Below the pieces are notes generated by a model. It searched no databases and was not told where the DNA came from. It worked only from the letters and a program-made list of their open reading frames with translations. DNA of 5,467 bases from a bacterium (GTDB lineage: Bacteria > Thermosulfidibacterota > Thermosulfidibacteria > Thermosulfidibacterales > Thermosulfidibacteraceae): positions 1 through 5,467 of the forward strand of contig JALWBK010000001.1 in NCBI GenBank assembly GCA_027037155.1. The letters run 5' to 3'. The number at the start of each line of letters is the position of its first letter. Within the stretch, counting starts at the first letter, position 1. Shown piece by piece: positions 1 to 5,467 of the stretch. Made by a program: the position numbers and the translations under genes.

Positions 1-1
1 T

Positions 2-1402
2 TCGTTGTCCTATGCAGCGCACGTTGATACCCTCGGTATTGGTGCAAAGGCTTCTTCGTTAGGTGGTGCCTTCACCGCTATGGCCGATGATTTTTCAGCT
101 CTCTATTACAATCCCGCAGGCCTTGCCCAAATTAAGGATAGGGAACTTTCTTTGGGTGCTGCTTTTGTGAACGCTAATCTTCAAGCACATGGACATGTTA
201 TTGACAGAACTGGTAGCGTTCCGGAAGAGAGAAGGACTAATGTTAAAGATAATACCCAGTTGCTGGTATATCCTCATTGGGGACTTGTCTATCCACTTCC
301 AAAAACAATCTACGGCAAAAAGGTCACTTTTGCAGTAGGTGGTTATGTGCCTTATGGTTTGTGGCATAAGGAAGAGCATGACCCAGATAAGAATGTGCTG
401 GCATATTCGGCTTATGAGGCATACTATTACAGAATTGTTCACGCGCAACCTACTATTGCTGTTCAGCTTACCGATAGACTCTACTTTGGTATTGGAATAG
501 CTTTAGGGGAATCCAGAGCTGCTCAAAAGAAAAGGTTGTATGTACCTGCTTACATAAGAGAAGGGGCGTTTGTTTTTCCTACATTGGTTCCTTTAGCAAA
601 TCTGCACAATTCAAAGGTTAAGGTTCGTTTTAAAGATCAGTTTAACTGGTCTCTGAACATGGGTCTTTTGTATAAGCTGAGGGATAATTTGCAAATTGGC
701 CTTACCTATAGGGGTCCTACAAAGACCAGGTTTTTTGCCCATGCCACGGCTTACGATCCCTCTGGAAGAAGGATTGAGTCCATTAACGGGCACATGTGCT
801 ATGATCATCCCGAGCAAATAGCATTTGGAGTTCTATGGAAGCCTATTCCTAAATGGAGTCTGGAGGCGGATATAGAGTGGGTTCATTGGGATAGGAATTC
901 TTACATGAAAATTACCTATAACAGATACTTTTTGGAAAGGTACTTTAGGGCTGAATATGCCAAGCTTGGATTACCTCAGCCCGTTATTGAAGGGATGATA
1001 GCGGAGCTGAAAAAGGAGGGTGTGATACATAAGAATCTCTACATTAAGCGCAGATGGAGAAATACTATTAAGTTTCATTTTGGCACTCAGTATGAGGTCA
1101 ACGACTGGTTAACCCTGAGAGCTGGATACTTCTACGATCCTCCCACTGTGCCTGAAAAAACGTTGGAGTATGGTTTTGCCGATGTTACCAAAAGGCTTTT
1201 TGCTCTGGGTGCTGGATTTAAGCTCTTTGGAGGGAAACTTTTGGTTGATGTAGCATACCAGTACCTCATGACCAATGGTAAAAGGATTGTGGGCTGGAAT
1301 GACAGCGAAAACTTGAATCATGATTTTGGCGGTGCTGATAATACCTCCTACGTTAGAGGTAGCGCCCAGTACTACGCTGTCACTTTGACTTATAAATTCT
1401 AA
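2..1402 (+). CDS. FadL/OmpP1/TodX-family outer membrane fatty acid transporter (5' partial)
   Basis: This is an outer-membrane beta-barrel of the FadL family, which takes up long-chain fatty acids and other hydrophobic molecules by diffusion through the barrel wall. The reading frame is open to the left window edge, so the true start and signal peptide lie upstream; the TTG at position 5 is not a credible start because family homology begins at once. Residue numbers here count from that TTG. The N-terminal hatch signature is clear: a Gly/Ala-rich stretch, then ADDFSALYYNPAGLA with the NPAG motif at 36-39. Near the C-terminus the family pattern of a Trp-rich strand, LRAGYFYDPPTVPEKT at about 371-386, and VDVAYQY at 414-420 is present. 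The protein ends in Phe, as expected for BAM-assembled barrels. A charged, probably helical segment at about 305-348 looks like an extended loop. A lipase lipoprotein follows after 17 bp, supporting a lipid-uptake role. Exact substrate is not readable. Confidence 0.93.
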   Translation, partial: SLSYAAHVDTLGIGAKASSLGGAFTAMADDFSALYYNPAGLAQIKDRELSLGAAFVNANLQAHGHVIDRTGSVPEERRTNVKDNTQLLVYPHWGLVYPLPKTIYGKKVTFAVGGYVPYGLWHKEEHDPDKNVLAYSAYEAYYYRIVHAQPTIAVQLTDRLYFGIGIALGESRAAQKKRLYVPAYIREGAFVFPTLVPLANLHNSKVKVRFKDQFNWSLNMGLLYKLRDNLQIGLTYRGPTKTRFFAHATAYDPSGRRIESINGHMCYDHPEQIAFGVLWKPIPKWSLEADIEWVHWDRNSYMKITYNRYFLERYFRAEYAKLGLPQPVIEGMIAELKKEGVIHKNLYIKRRWRNTIKFHFGTQYEVNDWLTLRAGYFYDPPTVPEKTLEYGFADVTKRLFALGAGFKLFGGKLLVDVAYQYLMTNGKRIVGWNDSENLNHDFGGADNTSYVRGSAQYYAVTLTYKF

Positions 1403-1408
1403 AGGTTG

Positions 1409-1413
1409 GGAGG
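1409..1413 (+). promoter_or_regulatory. Ribosome binding site of the lipase lipoprotein gene
   Basis: GGAGG lies 6 nt before the ATG at 1420, inside the 17-bp gap after the transporter stop codon. It is a near-perfect Shine-Dalgarno sequence and fixes the start of the lipoprotein. The gap is too short for a separate promoter, so the two genes are probably cotranscribed. Confidence 0.8.
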
Positions 1414-1419
1414 AGCATC

Positions 1420-3738
1420 ATGGAAATAAAAAAATGGCGTTTTCTTTTGTTTACTTTGTTTCTAATAGTTTTCCTTTCTGCTTGTGGAGGTGGACCCGGA
1501 GGAGGTGGTAGTGCAGATGTTCCGGAGAATCCGCCGGCTTCTGAAGGAAGAACCTTTGTTTTTCTCCCTAACGAAGATGATCCTGCTAAATCTGTCTTGC
1601 CAGCGCCCAGTGTATATTCTCAGATACTTTTATCTGGCGAGTCCACCAGAGCTGGTGATTTCCCTGCTATGTATCTTGATCCTAATCAGGCAGGATCTAT
1701 CGAAGAGGCAGCTCTTTATGCTCTTTGGAATGCTGCTCAGATGAAAGGTTTTTCTCCCAATATGTATATTTCTGTTCCGGTATATTACCCGGTGGATCCT
1801 AACTCGGTAGATGGTAAATATGTGCTCTTTGATTTAACAGCCTTGCAAAATCAAGATCTTGGACTTCTTAACCAAAGTGACAGGTTGGTGGTTAGGGTTT
1901 ACAACTATGCGGATAATCAGCTTGTTCATGGCATTATAAGGTTCTATCCAGTAGAGCCTTTAGAGCCTGGACATGTGTACGTGCTTCTGCTGTTGAAGGG
2001 GATTAAGACCTTAGATGGTAAGGAGCTTCCGAAACTTCAGCATGTGCTGTATCAGTATCTTGAGGCTACCGATCAGGAGGCAGGAGAGCTTAGAGATAAG
2101 TTGCTTGCTCAATTTACCGGTGCTTTGAGGGAGAAAATTGAAGCAAGTTTAGGGTTGTTAGATGGTTTGAGAATGGGGATAAATGCCCTTGAGAGTGGGC
2201 AATTTGGAATTGTGAGAGATAATGTGATTCTTGCTGTTCCATTCCAAGTGGCATCAAACACCTTTTCTGTTGCTGCTTTTCAGTTGTTACAGGCTTGCTC
2301 TCAATATACTTCTGTAGATGCTGTAGAAAGCTGTGTGGAATCTAATTTTAACGATACAATGCTTTTACCCTATGATGAGGCAGGTAGAGAGGCGTATGGG
2401 ATAGCTTCTGCTGCTAAGATTGTGTTGAATACTTACTATAACGTTTTGAATGCCACGTATGGGGGTAATGCTACTCTGGTTCACATTGCTTTCTGTGGCA
2501 ATTTCACTCAAACGAATGTGGTGAAATCTTTTGACGTTACTATGCTCTTACCAAATGTGGAAAAGATCCTTGAGTATTATTTGACCAACGACACAGCGAG
2601 TTTGGCTAGTTTATCAACTTCTGTTGCTACCAATCAAACCATGAAAATAGATGTGCCGTATGTGGTTTCATCGGCAAGTGATACTTCTGCAGTGCTTATG
2701 TTCCAGCATGGACTTGGTGGAGACAAGACTCTTGCAACTATTGTTGGGGATATGCTTCATTCAAGTGGATATAGCTATCCTGTGGTTGGAATTGATCTTC
2801 CATGGCATGGAGATAGAGTGACAACAGAGCCACCTTGTAATGCTTCGGGTGTATGCTTTTTGACCGAAAATGTTGCTCAGGATAGATTGAATTTCTATCA
2901 GGCTCTTTTAGATCAGACTGTAACTGCTCTTGTGGTGAAGGCAGGGTGTTTGGATTTAGACAACGATACCTCTACGGTGGATGTTCCTAACAACTTCTTT
3001 TACTCAGGTATTTCTCTTGGTGGTATAACAGGCGCCAATTTTGTTTCCACCAATTATGATGTTACAGGCAAAGCCGTCCTCAATGTGGGTGGTGCTAATT
3101 ATGCTGCTTTGTTGGATGAAGCGACCAGGGCTCCTCTTGTAAAATTGATCTGTACTTCCCTTGGTGGTGGGGAAATTTGTGATGATACAAATAGTGAGGC
3201 TCTTTATGGTTTCGTGAATAATCTTAAGCCTACTTTGGCTTACAATTTACTTCTTGGAATCTTCCAAACGATATTGGATCCTTCCGATCCCGCGTATGTG
3301 GTAAGGTATGCTTTGAGGAAAAACGCTGAGTTGCTTGGTTTGGATGTTCAGGGTGATTTTGCCAGTAAAGTAATTCTCCAGAATGCCTATGGCGATACCT
3401 TTGTGCCCAATGTCTCCAACGAGGCGCTGGCGAGGGCGTTTGGGTATAGTGAAAAGGTTGATGTGCTTGAGAAGTTAGCAGTGAATGATTGGCCTGTGCT
3501 TCAGTCTGGCTGGTACATGTTCGGAAATGCTACCAACTGGGCTGTGCACAGCTTTATTCTCGTGGATGCTCTATATCAAAAATGCGGATTGGATCGTTCT
3601 GCTGATTCTGCAAGTAAACGTACTTGTCTTTTGGGTATCTATCCGGAGCTAACAGATTATGCTGACTTCATTGACCCAGATATTATTGAAAATCTTGCTG
3701 ATGCGGCGTGGTTGCAAACTGTAGGATTCTTACAGTGA
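1420..3738 (+). CDS. VolA/Pla-1-like surface lipoprotein lipase (alpha/beta hydrolase)
   Basis: This is a 772-residue lipoprotein predicted to hydrolyse lipid esters at the outer membrane. The start is set by a strong ribosome binding site. The signal peptide has MEIKKWR, a hydrophobic core at about 9-20 and lipobox LSAC, so Cys22 would be lipidated; a Gly-rich tether (23-31) follows. Residues about 45-210 resemble the N-terminal domain of bacterial virulence factor lipases (VolA family), including GFSPNMYISVPVYYPVD near 110-126 and PLEPGHVYVLLL near 180-192. The C-terminal half is an alpha/beta hydrolase: FQHGLGG at 428-434 (oxyanion-type HG), GIDLPWHGDR at 457-466, nucleophile elbow GISLGG with Ser532, probable acid Asp659 in NAYGDTFVP, and probable His710 in NWAVHSF. 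The mature protein has ten further cysteines, mostly in close pairs, suggesting disulfides. In Vibrio cholerae VolA is a lysophospholipase encoded with a fadL homologue, as here. Whether the substrate is a lysophospholipid, triglyceride or wax ester is unknown. Confidence 0.87.
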   Translation: MEIKKWRFLLFTLFLIVFLSACGGGPGGGGSADVPENPPASEGRTFVFLPNEDDPAKSVLPAPSVYSQILLSGESTRAGDFPAMYLDPNQAGSIEEAALYALWNAAQMKGFSPNMYISVPVYYPVDPNSVDGKYVLFDLTALQNQDLGLLNQSDRLVVRVYNYADNQLVHGIIRFYPVEPLEPGHVYVLLLLKGIKTLDGKELPKLQHVLYQYLEATDQEAGELRDKLLAQFTGALREKIEASLGLLDGLRMGINALESGQFGIVRDNVILAVPFQVASNTFSVAAFQLLQACSQYTSVDAVESCVESNFNDTMLLPYDEAGREAYGIASAAKIVLNTYYNVLNATYGGNATLVHIAFCGNFTQTNVVKSFDVTMLLPNVEKILEYYLTNDTASLASLSTSVATNQTMKIDVPYVVSSASDTSAVLMFQHGLGGDKTLATIVGDMLHSSGYSYPVVGIDLPWHGDRVTTEPPCNASGVCFLTENVAQDRLNFYQALLDQTVTALVVKAGCLDLDNDTSTVDVPNNFFYSGISLGGITGANFVSTNYDVTGKAVLNVGGANYAALLDEATRAPLVKLICTSLGGGEICDDTNSEALYGFVNNLKPTLAYNLLLGIFQTILDPSDPAYVVRYALRKNAELLGLDVQGDFASKVILQNAYGDTFVPNVSNEALARAFGYSEKVDVLEKLAVNDWPVLQSGWYMFGNATNWAVHSFILVDALYQKCGLDRSADSASKRTCLLGIYPELTDYADFIDPDIIENLADAAWLQTVGFLQ

Positions 3739-3745
3739 TGAAAAC

Positions 3746-3768
3746 GGGGGTGCTGTTAAGGCACCCCC
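3746..3768 (+). terminator. GC-rich hairpin: intrinsic terminator or attenuator inside the operon
   Basis: A perfect 8-bp stem, GGGGGTGC (3746-3753) paired with GCACCCCC (3761-3768), closes a 7-nt loop, TGTTAAG. It begins 7 bp after the lipase stop codon. The downstream tract ATATCTTT is only moderately T-rich, so termination is probably partial. On the opposite strand the hairpin is followed by GTTTTC, so it might also act in reverse. The next gene starts 17 bp after the stem with no room for a promoter between, which points to read-through and lower expression of the downstream genes. This is inferred from sequence only. Confidence 0.7.
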
Positions 3769-3775
3769 ATATCTT

Positions 3776-3780
3776 TAAGG
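3776..3780 (+). promoter_or_regulatory. Ribosome binding site deciding the start of the SCP2-like gene
   Basis: TAAGG lies 5 nt before the ATG at 3786 and downstream of the hairpin. It favours ATG 3786 over the in-frame ATG at 3738, which overlaps the lipase stop codon as TGATG, lacks a well-spaced Shine-Dalgarno sequence and would require translating through the hairpin. The match is moderate, so coupled initiation at 3738 is not excluded. Confidence 0.5.
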
Positions 3781-3785
3781 TTGTT

Positions 3786-4247
3786 ATGAGAGCTTTTCTT
3801 TCTGTCTGGATAAGGTTTGTGGTTGTGTTAGCGGAATTTGCTTCCCGCCACTGCCAGCGTTTGAGACCCTCCTCTCTTGGTGTTGCTGGATTCACTTGTG
3901 AGTTTCAGGTGCCAGGGATTTCTCCTGTAGCATTTAATTTGGGAGAGGGTCCTTCAAAAGTTAAGATAATCTTCAGGGATGCAAATGTTGCATTCAAGGT
4001 GTTTTCGGGGGTGATGTCTATTCCAGTGGCTTTTGGTGCAGGATGGATGAGGGTTGAGGGGCCTATTGAGCTTGCCGTTGCCGTTACAAGGTTCTTTGAG
4101 AGGTTTGAGGCGATACTGTTTCCGTATCCGCTGTTTCCCCATCTATACCGTGGAAAGCCTGGGGTTTCTCTGCGTCGCTTGCTTTTCAGAATCGTGCTTT
4201 ACCTTTATGCACCAGTTGCGCTCGTTCAGACCCTTTTCAGGAGATAG
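3786..4247 (+). CDS. Small SCP2-like putative lipid-binding protein
   Basis: This gene encodes a 153-residue protein that I recognise only tentatively. Its middle (about 36-112) has the rhythm of an SCP2 sterol/lipid-carrier domain: short strands FTCEFQVPG and KVKIIFRD, an amphipathic segment ANVAFKVFSG, then a Gly-containing stretch leading to GWMRVEGPIELAVAVTRFFERF, which resembles the usual G-x-(I/M)-x-(V/I)-x-G-then-helix ending of the fold. Such domains bind lipids or acyl chains in a hydrophobic tunnel. The N-terminus (4-18) and C-terminus (about 131-150) are hydrophobic with flanking Arg, so membrane association is possible; no signal peptide cleavage site is obvious. It stops 2 bp before the alcohol dehydrogenase gene, whose ribosome binding site lies within its last codons, so the two are probably translationally coupled. 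An ATG at 3738 would give 169 residues. The lipid-processing context supports the assignment but does not prove it. Confidence 0.55.
   Translation: MRAFLSVWIRFVVVLAEFASRHCQRLRPSSLGVAGFTCEFQVPGISPVAFNLGEGPSKVKIIFRDANVAFKVFSGVMSIPVAFGAGWMRVEGPIELAVAVTRFFERFEAILFPYPLFPHLYRGKPGVSLRRLLFRIVLYLYAPVALVQTLFRR
4239..4243 (+). promoter_or_regulatory. Ribosome binding site of the alcohol dehydrogenase gene
   Basis: AGGAG sits 6 nt before the ATG at 4250 and lies inside the final codons of the preceding gene, whose TAG stop is at 4245-4247. The arrangement suggests translational coupling and fixes the dehydrogenase start. Confidence 0.8.
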
Positions 4248-4249
4248 CC

Positions 4250-5407
4250 ATGGTACAGTTTGAGTTTTTCTGTCCAGTAAGGTTGGTTGTTGGGAAGGGT
4301 TCGGTGAGAAAGCTTCCTTCTGTTCTTATGGAAAACTGGAGGGCTGATAAGATCCTGGTGATAACCGATGCTGGTATAAGGGAAGCAGGGCTGCTTGATA
4401 GGCTGCTTTCGGTTATGGGTAAGGATTTTGCCGTAGAGGTGTATGACGATGTACCCCCTGATACCTCACTTGTGGTGGTGAATCGGGGAGCTGAGCTTTA
4501 CAAGAGCTTTGGAGCCAAGGTGGTGGTTGCCCTTGGGGGAGGATCTGTCCTTGATACCGCCAAGGGCGTTTGTATGGTGGTCTCTTCAGGTGTCTCGGAT
4601 ATTTCTGAGCTTCAGGGGGTGGATGTATTCAACAAAAGAACAGTGCCCTTTGTTGCCATACCCACCACCTGTGGTACGGGCTCTGAAGTAACTAAGGTGG
4701 CCGTTATTGAGGATAGAGAGAAGGGGATAAAGCTTGCCTTTGCCTCGCAGGCGGTGTTTCCCGATGTGGCCATACTTGACGGCGATTTTGTTGAGACGCT
4801 TCCTGCAAAAATCCTTGCCGCCACTGCCATGGATGCGCTTACCCATGCGGTAGAGTCTTACACCAGCGTGAACAAGAATCCCGTAGCAGATGCTTTGGGC
4901 CTTGTGGCGGTGAAGTTGATTTTTGAGAATGTGGTAAAAGCCCTTGGTGGAAATGAAAAAGCGAGGATGGAGCTTCTCGTTGCTTCAACTTTGGCTGGAA
5001 TGGCTTTCTCTAACTCCATGGTGGGAACGGTGCACGCCGTTTCCCATGCCATAGGTGGTGTGGCAGGGGTTCCACACGGGGTTGCAAATGCTATCTTGTT
5101 GCCCCACGTGATAAGATTTAACTCCGAGAGATCTTCGCAGGTTAAGGAGCTTTATGGGCAGATATACAGGTACCTTTTGCTTTCAAAGGCAGAAATTGTT
5201 GGGAAAAACCTTGCCGATGCGGTGGACGCTCTCCTTTCTCAGCTAAGTTCCCTGTCGGGATTGCCCATTAGGTTGAGGGATGTGGGAGTTATAGAGGAGC
5301 AGTTTGGTGAGATTGCGAGGCTTTCGCTGCTTGACGGCTCTTGTGTCTTCAATCCGGTGAGCTTTGAAGAGGATGATGTGCTTTCTGTTTTGAGGAGGGC
5401 TTATTGA
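4250..5407 (+). CDS. Iron-containing alcohol dehydrogenase (group III, FucO/AdhB-like)
   Basis: This is a complete 385-residue NAD(P)-dependent alcohol dehydrogenase of the iron-activated family, interconverting an alcohol and its aldehyde in the cytoplasm; the length is typical. The N-terminal nucleotide-binding domain carries VITDAG (37-42), GGGSVLDTAK (96-105, the GGGSxxDxAK cofactor motif) and PTTCGTGSE (138-146). The helical C-terminal domain carries the metal site: Asp195 and His199 in MDALTHAVESY, His262 in TVHAVSHAIGG, and His276 in VPHGVANAILLPH, matching Asp196/His200/His263/His277 of E. coli FucO. His266 matches the additional conserved FucO active-site histidine. No key residue is missing. 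The C-terminal NPVSFEEDDVLSVLRRAY is the usual family ending. It starts 2 bp after the small upstream gene and overlaps a probable aldehyde dehydrogenase start. Substrate chain length cannot be read from sequence; the neighbours suggest a fatty or other hydrophobic alcohol. G+C appears higher than in the transporter and lipase genes. Confidence 0.95.
   Translation: MVQFEFFCPVRLVVGKGSVRKLPSVLMENWRADKILVITDAGIREAGLLDRLLSVMGKDFAVEVYDDVPPDTSLVVVNRGAELYKSFGAKVVVALGGGSVLDTAKGVCMVVSSGVSDISELQGVDVFNKRTVPFVAIPTTCGTGSEVTKVAVIEDREKGIKLAFASQAVFPDVAILDGDFVETLPAKILAATAMDALTHAVESYTSVNKNPVADALGLVAVKLIFENVVKALGGNEKARMELLVASTLAGMAFSNSMVGTVHAVSHAIGGVAGVPHGVANAILLPHVIRFNSERSSQVKELYGQIYRYLLLSKAEIVGKNLADAVDALLSQLSSLSGLPIRLRDVGVIEEQFGEIARLSLLDGSCVFNPVSFEEDDVLSVLRRAY
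5394..5398 (+). promoter_or_regulatory. Ribosome binding site of the aldehyde dehydrogenase gene
   Basis: GGAGG lies within the last codons of the alcohol dehydrogenase gene, 8 nt before the ATG at 5407 and 11 nt before a second ATG at 5410. The spacing favours 5407, which overlaps the TGA stop by one base (TGATG), a common translational-coupling arrangement. Confidence 0.75.
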
Positions 5408-5467
5408 TGATGGATAAACTGGTTTCAATCCAGAGGGAGTACTTCCTTTCAGGATCTACTATAGATG
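5407..5467 (+). CDS. Probable aldehyde dehydrogenase, N-terminus only (3' partial)
   Basis: Only the first 20 codons are inside the window, reading MMDKLVSIQREYFLSGSTID, and the frame stays open to the right edge. The pattern of a short helix, then QR, two aromatic or hydrophobic residues, (L/x)SG-x-T-(I/x)-D resembles the start of class-3-type NAD(P)-dependent aldehyde dehydrogenases, where QRxFFxSGxTxD precedes an FRxxQLxxL helix. Catalytic residues lie beyond the window. The start overlaps the alcohol dehydrogenase stop codon by one base and is preceded by a good ribosome binding site, so the gene is real even if the family call is wrong. An aldehyde dehydrogenase here would complete a two-step alcohol-to-acid oxidation with the upstream gene. 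Confidence 0.65.
   Translation, partial: MMDKLVSIQREYFLSGSTID

Noticed and set aside
5..7. TTG as the true start of the FadL-family gene
   Set aside because: The frame is open to the window edge, the family's mature N-terminus begins immediately and no signal peptide or ribosome binding site is present, so the gene is cut by the window.
95..448. Minus-strand open frame of 117 codons
   Set aside because: It lies wholly opposite the clearly coding FadL-family gene, resembles no known protein and has no supporting ribosome binding site; other minus-strand frames under the lipase and dehydrogenase genes were rejected for the same reason.
3718..3736. Short inverted repeat ACTGTA / TACAGT with a 7-nt loop just before the terminator
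   Set aside because: The stem is only 6 bp and AT-rich and lies inside the lipase codons; it could arise by chance. It might flank the terminator hairpin but there is no further support.
3708..3737. GTG at 3708 as the start of the small SCP2-like gene
   Set aside because: It would overlap the lipase gene by 31 bases, has no suitable ribosome binding site, and the added residues do not look like protein of this family.
3738..4247. The small gene as a decayed pseudogene fragment
   Set aside because: Its frame is intact, has its own ribosome binding site and carries the next gene's ribosome binding site at its end, which argues for a maintained gene.
4054..4263. Plus-strand 69-codon frame spanning the end of the small gene and the start of the dehydrogenase
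   Set aside because: It is an out-of-frame reading of two supported genes and shows no protein-like motif.

Overview
The window reads as one compact operon-like run of five genes, all on the + strand, from a diderm (Gram-negative-type) bacterium. The evidence for an outer membrane is a FadL-type beta-barrel and a lipobox-bearing lipoprotein. Arginine is mostly encoded by AGA/AGG and G+C is moderate. Together with the gene set this would fit a thermophilic or anaerobic Desulfobacterota-like lineage, but that placement is a weak inference; no taxonomic marker is present.

Layout: (1) 2-1402, a FadL/OmpP1/TodX-family long-chain fatty acid transporter, cut at its 5' end by the window edge; (2) 1420-3738, a large lipoprotein of the VolA / bacterial-virulence-factor-lipase type with a recognisable Ser-Asp-His triad; (3) a strong GC-rich hairpin at 3746-3768, probably an intrinsic terminator or attenuator; (4) 3786-4247, a small protein resembling a divergent SCP2-like lipid-binding domain; (5) 4250-5407, a complete iron-containing alcohol dehydrogenase with all metal ligands; (6) 5407-end, the first 20 codons of a probable aldehyde dehydrogenase. 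Gaps are 17 bp, 47 bp (holding the hairpin), 2 bp and a 1-bp stop/start overlap. Each internal start has a Shine-Dalgarno-like sequence. No stretch longer than 300 bases lacks a gene, and I saw no tRNA, rRNA, CRISPR array, insertion sequence or phage feature.

How the genes may work together (inference): the lipoprotein esterase would release fatty acids, and possibly fatty alcohols, from lipids or wax-type esters at the cell surface. The FadL barrel would pass the products through the outer membrane. The SCP2-like protein could bind lipid at the inner face. The alcohol and aldehyde dehydrogenases would oxidise a long-chain alcohol through the aldehyde to the acid. The pairing of FadL with a VolA-type lipase is known from Vibrio; its linkage to an alcohol/aldehyde oxidation pair is the most interesting feature here.
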